DNA of 64,000 nucleotides from UBA1794 sp031552405 (lineage in GTDB: Bacteria; Bacteroidota; Bacteroidia; Bacteroidales; Bacteroidaceae), in assembly GCA_031552405.1 (NCBI GenBank), contig JAVBMN010000017.1:1-64000 (forward strand), read 5' to 3'. Of this stretch, positions 8,962-16,991 are shown piece after piece. Position 1 is the stretch's first letter. Every line of letters begins with the position of its first letter. Position numbers and translations under genes: made by a program. The notes under the pieces are model-generated. The model was not told the DNA's origin and did not search any database. It saw only the letters and a program-made list of their open reading frames with translations.

Positions 8962-9270
8962 ATGGAAATACAATTGGAATATTATTTGATAGTCAGCGTA
9001 TTTATGATGGCTTGCGGCGTATATGGGTTCTTTACCCGCCGCAGCACATTGGCCATGCTGATCTCCGTGGAATTGATGCTGAATGCGGCGGATATTAACT
9101 TTGCAGCGTTCAACCGTTACCTGTTCCCCAACCTGGAGGGACACTTCTTTACCCTGTTCGGTATTGCCATTGCGGCGGCTGAAACAGCGGTGGCTATTGC
9201 GATTATGATAAATATCTACCGGAACCTGAATAGCATTCAGACCAGTGATATCGAAGAAATGAAACATTAA
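8962..9270 (+). CDS. nuoK: NADH-quinone oxidoreductase subunit K
   Basis: This 102-residue subunit has three helices and is related to MrpC. The two membrane glutamates that carry protons lie in the segments ISVELMLNAADINFA and AAAETAVAIAIM. Position and length are normal for the family. It is followed after 16 bp by nuoL. Confidence 0.95.
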   Translation: MEIQLEYYLIVSVFMMACGVYGFFTRRSTLAMLISVELMLNAADINFAAFNRYLFPNLEGHFFTLFGIAIAAAETAVAIAIMINIYRNLNSIQTSDIEEMKH

Positions 9271-9272
9271 AT

Positions 9273-9279
9273 AAGGAGG
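9273..9279 (+). promoter_or_regulatory. Strong Shine-Dalgarno before nuoL
   Basis: AAGGAGG lies 7 bp before the nuoL ATG. Most genes in this window lack a recognisable SD, as is usual for Bacteroidetes, so this site may raise translation of the largest membrane subunit. Confidence 0.6.
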
Positions 9280-9286
9280 TACGAAT

Positions 9287-11194
9287 ATGAGCTATACATT
9301 GTTTATTATGTTACTCCCTGTGTTGATGTTCCTTTTCCTCGGACTGGCAGGGCATAAACTGAAACCCACCGTGGCCGGACTTTGCGGTACGTGCTCACTG
9401 GGTGTGGTAGCGATCCTTTCCTATATTACAGCCTTTCAGTATTTCACCGCTCCCCGTTCGGTGGAAGGTGTGTACGAGGCTATTACGGTATTTAATTTTG
9501 AGTGGTTACACTTTACTGAAACGTTGCACATAGACCTGGGTATCCTGTTGGATCCCATCTCCGTGATGATGCTGGTAGTGATCTCTACCGTATCGTTTAT
9601 GGTGCACCTGTACAGTATGAGCTACATGCATGGAGAGAAGGGTTTCCAGCGTTACTACGCCTACCTTTCACTCTTTACCTTCTCTATGCTGGGGCTGGTA
9701 GTAGCTACCAACATCTTCCAGATGTATCTGTTCTGGGAGTTGGTGGGTGTGTCTTCTTACCTGTTGATTGGTTTCTACTATACCAAGGCGGCTGCGGTAT
9801 CGGCTTCGAAGAAGGCGTTCATCGTGACTCGTTTTGCAGACCTTGGTTTCCTGATCGGTATCCTTGTATTCGGATACTTCACAGGTTCGTTCCAGTTTGA
9901 AACGGTAGGAGCAAGCACAGGCTTCCCCTTGCAGGAAATATCGGACACGGCACGTGTAATGCTGCCCTTGGCATTGGGACTGATGTTCATCGGAGGTGCC
10001 GGTAAGAGTGCCATGTTCCCGTTGCACATCTGGTTGCCGGATGCCATGGAAGGTCCTACGCCTGTATCTGCCCTGATCCATGCGGCTACCATGGTAGTAG
10101 CCGGTGTGTACCTGGTGGCACGTATGTTCCCGCTCTTCATCGGGTATGCGCCTGAGGTGCTACACCTGATTGCGTATGTGGGTGTGTTCACCGCATTCTT
10201 TGCGGCGGCCATTGCCTGTGTGCAAACGGACATCAAGCGTGTACTGGCCTTCTCTACTATTTCGCAGATTGCCTTCATGATGGTAGCTGTGGGTGTATGT
10301 ACCAGCAACGATCCCCATGCGGGCGGGTTGGGTTACATGTCGTCCATGTTCCACCTCTTTACACACGCCATGTTCAAGGCTTGTCTCTTCCTGGGTGCAG
10401 GTGCCATTATCCATGCGGTGCATAGCAACGAGATGGATCACATGGGAGGCCTGCGCAAGTACATGCCTGTGACACACATCACGTTCCTGATCTGCTGTCT
10501 GGCCATTGCGGGTATTCCTCCCTTCTCCGGCTTCTTTAGTAAGGACGAGATCCTGACGGCTTGCCTGGCATTCAGCCCGGCAGTGTACTGGATGATGTCT
10601 ATAATTGCCGGTATGACGGCGTTCTATATGTTCCGCCTGTATTACGGTATCTTCTGGGGTAAGGAAGCAGCACATGCGCACACTCCCCACGAGGCTCCGC
10701 TGAATATGACATTGCCGCTGATTGTACTGGCTGTCATTACTTGTTTGGCAGGTTTCATACCTTTCGGTTTTCTTATTAGCGCAAACGGCGAAGATTACCA
10801 CATTCATATTGATCCGCAGGTAGCTGTGATCAGTTGCTGCATTGCCCTGGCAGGTATCATCCTGGCTACGGTGATGTACCGCAAGGAACAGCAGCCTCTG
10901 GCTGATATGTTGGGACGTAAATTCAAGTGCCTGCACGAAGCAGCCTTCCGTCGTTTCTACATTGATGAAATCTATCAGTTCATTACGCATAAGATTATCT
11001 TCCGTTGCATCTCTACACCCATTGCATGGTTTGACCACCATGTGGTAGACGGGTTCTTCAATTTCCTGGCCTGGGGTACTCAGGAGGGTTCACGGAGCAT
11101 CCGCGGATTGCAAAGCGGAAGGGTGCAGCAGTATGCATTCACTTTCTTTGCAGGTGTACTGATTTTGGTGTTAGTCCTGTTGTTTGTTCTATAA
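9287..11194 (+). CDS. nuoL: NADH-quinone oxidoreductase subunit L (antiporter-like)
   Basis: This 635-residue subunit has about 16 helices including the C-terminal lateral helix. Key blocks are MVHLYSMSYMHGEKGFQRYY, the proton-channel Glu in FWELVGVSSYLLIGF, and MEGPTPVSALIHAATMVVAG with the Lys/His line. It is the distal proton-pumping subunit, homologous to MrpA. Gene length is normal. Confidence 0.95.
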   Translation: MSYTLFIMLLPVLMFLFLGLAGHKLKPTVAGLCGTCSLGVVAILSYITAFQYFTAPRSVEGVYEAITVFNFEWLHFTETLHIDLGILLDPISVMMLVVISTVSFMVHLYSMSYMHGEKGFQRYYAYLSLFTFSMLGLVVATNIFQMYLFWELVGVSSYLLIGFYYTKAAAVSASKKAFIVTRFADLGFLIGILVFGYFTGSFQFETVGASTGFPLQEISDTARVMLPLALGLMFIGGAGKSAMFPLHIWLPDAMEGPTPVSALIHAATMVVAGVYLVARMFPLFIGYAPEVLHLIAYVGVFTAFFAAAIACVQTDIKRVLAFSTISQIAFMMVAVGVCTSNDPHAGGLGYMSSMFHLFTHAMFKACLFLGAGAIIHAVHSNEMDHMGGLRKYMPVTHITFLICCLAIAGIPPFSGFFSKDEILTACLAFSPAVYWMMSIIAGMTAFYMFRLYYGIFWGKEAAHAHTPHEAPLNMTLPLIVLAVITCLAGFIPFGFLISANGEDYHIHIDPQVAVISCCIALAGIILATVMYRKEQQPLADMLGRKFKCLHEAAFRRFYIDEIYQFITHKIIFRCISTPIAWFDHHVVDGFFNFLAWGTQEGSRSIRGLQSGRVQQYAFTFFAGVLILVLVLLFVL

Positions 11195-11211
11195 AATAAA
11201 AGATTTAAGAT

Positions 11212-12702
11212 ATGAATTTCCTATCATTATTTGTACTCATCCCCTTGATGATGTTGTTGGGACTGTGGATGTCCCGCTCCATCAATCAGATCCGCGGGGT
11301 GATGGTAGCAGGTTCTTCGGCATTGCTGTTGCTGGCCGGATGGCTTACCTACCTATATATAGATGTACGTGCAGCAGGCGTGGCGGATGAAATGTTGTTC
11401 CGTTCCGACTGGATGTGGTACGCGCCCCTTCACATCAAGTATTCGCTGGGTGTGGACGGTATCAGTGTGGTGATGTTGCTGCTTTCGGCAATTATTGTGT
11501 TTACCGGAACGTTTGCCTCGTGGCAGATGAAGGTGCAGGTCAAGGAATACTTCCTGTGGTTTACCTTCCTGTCGCTGGGTGTATTCGGGTTCTTTATCTC
11601 CATTGACCTCTTTACCATGTTCCTCTTCTATGAGGTAGCGTTGATCCCGATGTACCTGTTGATTGGTCTGTGGGGTAGTGGTAAGAAGGAATACTCAGCC
11701 ATGAAGCTTACGCTGATGCTGATGGGAGGCTCTGCCTTCCTGTTGATCGGTATTCTGGGTGTGTACTTCGGTACCGGAGCGGACACGATGAACCTGCTGG
11801 AGATTGCGGCTAAGAACAATATGCCGGTAGAGTTGCAGAAGATATTCTTCCCGCTTACCTTCCTGGGCTTTGCAGTACTGGGAGCTATGTTCCCGTTCCA
11901 TACATGGTCGCCTGATGGTCATGCCTCGGCTCCTACAGCCGTATCCATGCTCCATGCCGGAGTATTGATGAAGCTGGGAGGGTACGGTTGCTTCCGCATC
12001 GCCATGTACCTGATGCCTGCCGGAGCGATGGAGTGGAACTGGTTGTTCCTGAGCCTGGCTACCATCGGTGTGGTGTACGGTGCGTTCAGCGCGTGTGTGC
12101 AGACCGACTTGAAATACATCAATGCCTACTCTTCAGTGAGTCACTGTAGCCTGGTGCTCTTTGCGCTGCTGATGATGAACCAGACTGCTTGTACAGGTGC
12201 CATCCTGCAGATGCTTTCGCACGGTTTGATGACAGCTCTCTTCTTTGCCCTGATCGGTATGATCTACGGACGTACACATACCCGTGACGTACGGGAGTTG
12301 GCCGGTTTGATGAAGATCATGCCTTTCCTGGCGGTATGTTATGTGATTGCCGGTTTGGCCAACCTCGGTTTGCCGGGTCTGAGCGGGTTCATCGCTGAGA
12401 TGACCATCTTTGTAGGTGCATTTGACAATACGGATACCTTCAGCCGTGTATGTACCATCATCGCTACCACTTCAATCGTGGTAACGGCCGTGTACATCCT
12501 CCGTCTGGTAGGAAAGATCCTGTACGGCGAAGTGGAGAACAAGCATTTCCTGGAACTGACGGATGCCACCTGGGACGAACGTTTCTCTGTCATCTGCCTC
12601 ATCGTGTGTGTGGCAGGGCTGGGTATGGCTCCCCTCTGGGTAGGTAATGTAATCCAGGACAGCGTACTTCCGGTTGTTAACTCAATAATTTCTCTCAAAT
12701 AA
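11212..12702 (+). CDS. nuoM: NADH-quinone oxidoreductase subunit M (antiporter-like)
   Basis: This 496-residue antiporter-like subunit has about 14 helices. It carries the channel Glu in FLFYEVALIPMYLLIGLWG and the central block APTAVSMLHAGVLMKLGGYG. It forms one of three proton channels in the membrane arm. It lies 17 bp after nuoL and 7 bp before nuoN. Confidence 0.95.
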   Translation: MNFLSLFVLIPLMMLLGLWMSRSINQIRGVMVAGSSALLLLAGWLTYLYIDVRAAGVADEMLFRSDWMWYAPLHIKYSLGVDGISVVMLLLSAIIVFTGTFASWQMKVQVKEYFLWFTFLSLGVFGFFISIDLFTMFLFYEVALIPMYLLIGLWGSGKKEYSAMKLTLMLMGGSAFLLIGILGVYFGTGADTMNLLEIAAKNNMPVELQKIFFPLTFLGFAVLGAMFPFHTWSPDGHASAPTAVSMLHAGVLMKLGGYGCFRIAMYLMPAGAMEWNWLFLSLATIGVVYGAFSACVQTDLKYINAYSSVSHCSLVLFALLMMNQTACTGAILQMLSHGLMTALFFALIGMIYGRTHTRDVRELAGLMKIMPFLAVCYVIAGLANLGLPGLSGFIAEMTIFVGAFDNTDTFSRVCTIIATTSIVVTAVYILRLVGKILYGEVENKHFLELTDATWDERFSVICLIVCVAGLGMAPLWVGNVIQDSVLPVVNSIISLK

Positions 12703-12709
12703 TTGAACA

Positions 12710-14131
12710 ATGGATTATAGTCAGTTTTTAAATATGAAAGACGAGCTGTCACTCATGGCGGTGATAGTGATCGTATTGCTGTATGACCTGTTTGCGGGCG
12801 AGAAAGGCAAGGGGAGACTCACTCCTCTGGCAGTGGGCCTGATGGTGGTTCATACGATCTTCACAATGATCCCGGGCGATCCTTATTCTGTATTTGGAGG
12901 GATGTATAACTACACCCCGATGATGGGAATTGTGCGTACTGTACTTAACTTGGGTACTATTATCGTATTCCTCCAGGCCGATATCTGGCTCAAGCGTGAG
13001 GACGTACGTGTGCGTGCCGGTGAGTTCTATGTATTGATGCTCTCCACCTTGTTGGGTATGTATATGATGATCGGAGCGGGTAACTTTATGATGTTCTACA
13101 TCGGACTGGAAACAGCTTCTATCCCGATGGCGGCATTGGTAGCCTTTGATAAGTACCGTCAGCACTCTGCCGAGGCGGGTGCCAAGTACATCCTTACGGC
13201 GATGTTCTCCAGTGCGCTGCTCATCTTTGGTTTGTCGCTGCTTTACGGAGCTTGTGGTACTATGTACTTTGATGACATGGCTGCCAATATGTATTTCAGT
13301 CCAATGCTGATCTGTGCCTTGGTGTTGTTCATCAGCGGTATGGGCTTCAAGTTGTCACTGATCCCTTTCCATCTGTGGACGGCCGACGTGTACCAGGGAG
13401 CACCTACCAATGTCACTTCTTACTTGTCGGTAATTTCCAAGGGTGCGGCTGCATTTGTATTGATGACCATCCTGATCAAGGTATTCCCCGGTGCGGTGGA
13501 ATACTGGCAGGAAGCGTTCTATATCCTGATCATTCTTTCTATCACTATTGCCAACTTGTTTGCCATCCGCCAGCAGGATCTGAAGCGCTTCATGGCGTTC
13601 TCGTCCATCTCGCAGGCTGGATACATCATGCTGGGTGTGATTGGCGGAAATGCGCTGGGCATGACCTCCATCGTGTTCTATGTACTGGTATACGTAGTGT
13701 CCAACCTGGCCATCTTCGGTATCATCAACGTAGTGGAACAAAAGAGCGGCAAGAAGGAAATAGATGAGTATAACGGCTTCTACCAAAGTAATCCGAAGCT
13801 TTCCTTCATCATGACGCTATCCCTGTTCTCGCTGGCAGGTATTCCTCCATTTGCAGGTTTTTTTAGTAAATTTTTCATATTTGCCAGCGCCTTTCAGGCC
13901 GGGTATATATGGCTGGTGTTTATTGCATTGCTGAACACTGTAATCTCATTGTACTACTACCTGCTTATTGTGAAGGCAATGTATATCAAGTCCAATGAAA
14001 ACCCAATAGCCACTTTTGGCAGCGATTGTTACACAAAGATCAGCTTGGTGATTTGTGTGATCGGTTTAATTGGATTTGGACTTTGCAGTGCTATTTACGA
14101 CTACTTCAATACGTTTGCATACGGTATGTAA
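12710..14131 (+). CDS. nuoN: NADH-quinone oxidoreductase subunit N (antiporter-like)
   Basis: This 473-residue subunit has about 14 helices and conserved MFYIGLETASIPMAALVAFD (channel Glu) and YQGAPTNVTSYLSVISKGAA. It is the last gene of the operon. No nuoE, nuoF or nuoG is present anywhere in the cluster, which matches the 11-subunit-type complex reported from Bacteroides. Confidence 0.95.
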   Translation: MDYSQFLNMKDELSLMAVIVIVLLYDLFAGEKGKGRLTPLAVGLMVVHTIFTMIPGDPYSVFGGMYNYTPMMGIVRTVLNLGTIIVFLQADIWLKREDVRVRAGEFYVLMLSTLLGMYMMIGAGNFMMFYIGLETASIPMAALVAFDKYRQHSAEAGAKYILTAMFSSALLIFGLSLLYGACGTMYFDDMAANMYFSPMLICALVLFISGMGFKLSLIPFHLWTADVYQGAPTNVTSYLSVISKGAAAFVLMTILIKVFPGAVEYWQEAFYILIILSITIANLFAIRQQDLKRFMAFSSISQAGYIMLGVIGGNALGMTSIVFYVLVYVVSNLAIFGIINVVEQKSGKKEIDEYNGFYQSNPKLSFIMTLSLFSLAGIPPFAGFFSKFFIFASAFQAGYIWLVFIALLNTVISLYYYLLIVKAMYIKSNENPIATFGSDCYTKISLVICVIGLIGFGLCSAIYDYFNTFAYGM

Positions 14132-14155
14132 GCATCTGTGTTTTTGAGAATGGAA

Positions 14156-14204
14156 GAACGGGTATTGTGGTAAATATATGCTACAATACTCGTTCTTCTT
14201 TTTT
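14156..14204 (+). terminator. Intrinsic terminator of the nuo operon
   Basis: A 13-bp hairpin (14156-14168 with 14183-14195, one G-T pair) is followed by TTCTTTTTT, 24 bp after the nuoN stop. Confidence 0.8.
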
Positions 14205-14226
14205 GCATTTTTATTCCGACTTCCTC

Positions 14227-14310
14227 AATCGTAGCGCTGCATTCCAGCAATCTCAGGCCTAAGGTTCACAAACTTCGAGCCTGAGATTGCTGGAATGCAG
14301 CGCTACGATT
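14227..14310. repeat. 22-bp-period palindrome array A (4 units) forming a 32-bp hairpin
   Basis: Four short palindromes have centres at 14235.5 (AGCGCT), 14257.5 (AGGCCT), 14279.5 (GAGCCTGAG) and 14301.5 (AGCGCT), exactly 22 bp apart. The two halves are perfect reverse complements over 32 bp (14227-14258 with 14279-14310), with a 20-nt loop and a short T run after. It is one of four such arrays in the window. Confidence 0.75.
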
Positions 14311-14632
14311 TTTTGTTTGTTCGCTTGTCTGGAGTTTATGCGGATCATGTCGTAGAGACCTAAAAAGTGAAACAAAGTATAATTTTATCTTCATTATCTC
14401 GGAAATAGAAGGCCGGACTTCGTATTTCAGAAGAGAAATCCCGAAAAAGATGCATTTTTCTTCCGTTTATCTTGTGGCAAGCAAAAAAAGGGGAATATCG
14501 AAAGGTTTTTTTTCAAAAAAAGCCAGAATTGTAAATTAATCAATATCTTTGCGTAGTAATACAATATGCCATGTGTTACACTGGTATACAAAACAAGAAT
14601 AGAGTGTAGTAATTACCTAAACAGCCAATAAT
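14311..14632. other. Intergenic leader region of the TonB receptor operon
   Basis: No gene or structured RNA is apparent in these 322 bp. The stretch is A-rich and holds the promoter box at 14544-14551, followed by a leader of about 75 nt. Confidence 0.4.
14544..14551 (+). promoter_or_regulatory. -7 box for the TonB receptor / glycan operon
   Basis: TATCTTTG is an exact TAnnTTTG match. It is the only good promoter seen before the run of genes at 14633-24683. Confidence 0.55.
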
Positions 14633-16981
14633 ATGAGCCGTCTTTTTACTTTTTTATTAAGTGGAATGCTGCTTTTTGGAGTTTCTGTGTGTGTGAAAGC
14701 ACAAGATGGTAGTGTTGAGAAAAATAGCGAAAACAGTTCGGTTGAACTTGAAAATATAGAGATTTTCGCTTCGTATTCAAATAACGCGTTTAAAGAGCCC
14801 GTAATGGTTTCTTCCATCAAACAAAAGCAGATTGAATCCAAAATAAGCAATCTTGAGTTTCCCGAAGTCTTGAAATCTGTTCCGGCTATGTATGTATCCC
14901 GTAAGGGAGGCGGATACGGAGATTCACGCGTAGCATTGCGCGGTTTTTCTTCTGAAAATGTAGGAGTTACGATTAACGGTATTCCAATAAATGGAATGGA
15001 GAACGGCTCTATATATTGGTCGAACTGGGCTGGATTGGCCGATGTTACTTCTGCCATGCAGGTACAACGTGGTATCGGGTTGTCTAATCGCTCACTCCCC
15101 TCATACGGAGGAATAATCAATATCCTGACTCTTGGTGCGAAGGCTGAAAAGGGTGGTTCCGTTTTCTACGGTCTGGGTAATGATGGGTATCAAAAAACTG
15201 CGCTAACCTTTTCCACTGGTCTGATAAATGGATGGAACTTCACTTTCTCCGGAAGCCATACGAAAGGGGATGGGTATGTGGTTGCTACAAACTTTGAGGC
15301 ATGGAGCTATTTTGCTGAACTGTCTAAGATCATTAACGATCAACACACTTTGAACTTAACGGCTTTTGGTGCACCTCAGTGGCACAATTCCGGGGGGGTT
15401 AAGAAAAAGATTTCCGAATACGATAAGAGCAAAGATGGTATCCGTATGAATACGGACTACGGGTTCTTGAATGAGGATATAGTGAGTACCTCTCAATATG
15501 GATATAATGAATACCATAAGCCTCAAATTGCGCTGAATCACTATTGGACCGCTAACGACAACTCTTCATTGATGACGTCTGTGTATGTTTCCATAGGCAC
15601 AGGTGGCGGGCAAAGGGTATACGGACTGAATGCAAAAACGCCGGACGGGCTGACCGACTTCGATAAGATAATGGCAGATAATAAGGCCTCTGATAAGGGA
15701 TCTACCGGTTATCTCACCATGAGTACCAACTCGCATGATTGGTATGGTTTGCTTTCTACTTACTCAACAGAGTTTGCGAAAGACCTTACTCTGCGGGCTG
15801 GATTTGACGGACGTTACTATGTGGGGTACCACTACGATGAACTTACAAATCTGTTGGCTGGCGCTTATTATCTGGAACCGGTTGACAATCATCTGGCATA
15901 CCGCACTGGAGGCGATCAACTTCAGGTAGGAGATCGCATTAATTATGACTACCTAAGCCGTATCCTGCAATATGGAGTATTTGGTGAATTGGTGTATGAA
16001 AAGCCTGTTTTTAAGACATTCCTGACTTTTGCCATTTCCGATTATTCCTACCTGCGCAAAGACCCGGGTAAATATGGGGAATATTCCGATCAGACGAAGT
16101 ATCCGGTAAGTATGCAAAAGACCGCATGGGAGACTTTTATACCGGTAACAATAAAGGCCGGATTTAATTATAACATCTCGCAAAACCATCGGGTGTTCAT
16201 TAATGGAGGGTACATAACCCGTGCGCCGAAGTTCGAGAATGTGTTTGTTGACAATGTACCATTGACCGATCTGGAAATGGAGAAGGTAATGACTGCTGAG
16301 GCTGGTTACGCATACCATAGTTCAAAATTAGATGTGTCTTTGAATGCATATTATACGCGTTGGAATGATAAAAGTACCTCATATCTGGATAAACAGAACA
16401 ATCTAAAATTTCTGATACCCAATGTGGATGCTGTACATAAAGGTGTGGAACTCGAAGTTGCCTACCGTCCTATGCGCACACTGACTGTGGGTGGTTTCTT
16501 TTCTCTGAATAACTGGCATTGGGCAAGCAATCCTTCTGTGACTGTAGTAAATTTTGTGAGTAATGATGAGGTGGAGTACCTTAACTATAATGCATTCTTG
16601 GACGGAGTGAAAGTGGGGGATGCTCCTCAAACCAGTGCGGGTATCAACTTGGACTGGGAAATCTTCAAAGGAGCTAAAGTAGGGGCCGACTTTAATTACT
16701 ATGCCTGTATGTACGCCAACTTTTATCCGGATGCTCGCATAAATGCAAGCTATCAAGGTAACACTTGGGAGATGCCTGATTTCGGTATTGTAGATTTACG
16801 TGCTCAGTATAACTTTAAAATAGGTAGTCTGGATGCTGTTGTGTATGGAAATGTAAATAATCTGTTTAATAAAGAATATATTAGCGAAGCTCAGGACGGA
16901 GCAAATCATGATAGAGAAACTGCTACTGTATGGTACGGTCTCGGACGAACCTGGACAACCGGGTTGAAATTGATTTTCTGA
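14633..16981 (+). CDS. TonB-dependent outer-membrane receptor
   Basis: The 782-residue precursor has a signal peptide of about 24 residues (ending VKAQ). The plug domain (about 45-165) includes LRGFSSENVGVTINGIPING and SYGGIINILT. A 22-strand-type beta barrel runs to the terminal GLKLIF. It lacks the N-terminal carboxypeptidase-regulatory-like domain typical of SusC, and no SusD partner follows, so it is a classical siderophore-, cobalamin- or ion-type receptor rather than a SusC. The substrate is unknown. A sensor kinase starts 10 bp downstream, suggesting co-expression and perhaps linked sensing. Confidence 0.88.
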   Translation: MSRLFTFLLSGMLLFGVSVCVKAQDGSVEKNSENSSVELENIEIFASYSNNAFKEPVMVSSIKQKQIESKISNLEFPEVLKSVPAMYVSRKGGGYGDSRVALRGFSSENVGVTINGIPINGMENGSIYWSNWAGLADVTSAMQVQRGIGLSNRSLPSYGGIINILTLGAKAEKGGSVFYGLGNDGYQKTALTFSTGLINGWNFTFSGSHTKGDGYVVATNFEAWSYFAELSKIINDQHTLNLTAFGAPQWHNSGGVKKKISEYDKSKDGIRMNTDYGFLNEDIVSTSQYGYNEYHKPQIALNHYWTANDNSSLMTSVYVSIGTGGGQRVYGLNAKTPDGLTDFDKIMADNKASDKGSTGYLTMSTNSHDWYGLLSTYSTEFAKDLTLRAGFDGRYYVGYHYDELTNLLAGAYYLEPVDNHLAYRTGGDQLQVGDRINYDYLSRILQYGVFGELVYEKPVFKTFLTFAISDYSYLRKDPGKYGEYSDQTKYPVSMQKTAWETFIPVTIKAGFNYNISQNHRVFINGGYITRAPKFENVFVDNVPLTDLEMEKVMTAEAGYAYHSSKLDVSLNAYYTRWNDKSTSYLDKQNNLKFLIPNVDAVHKGVELEVAYRPMRTLTVGGFFSLNNWHWASNPSVTVVNFVSNDEVEYLNYNAFLDGVKVGDAPQTSAGINLDWEIFKGAKVGADFNYYACMYANFYPDARINASYQGNTWEMPDFGIVDLRAQYNFKIGSLDAVVYGNVNNLFNKEYISEAQDGANHDRETATVWYGLGRTWTTGLKLIF

Positions 16982-16991
16982 TAAGTCACGA

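Noticed and set aside
10160..11041. Long minus-strand frame inside nuoL, and similar ones in thrS (30718-31596), the 46.5-kb protein (46586-47422) and elsewhere
   Set aside because: They are antisense shadows of well-identified genes and their translations are rich in His, Gln and Arg without any domain.
14633..16981. SusC assignment for the TonB receptor
   Set aside because: It lacks the N-terminal regulatory-like domain and has no SusD neighbour; its size is that of classical receptors.
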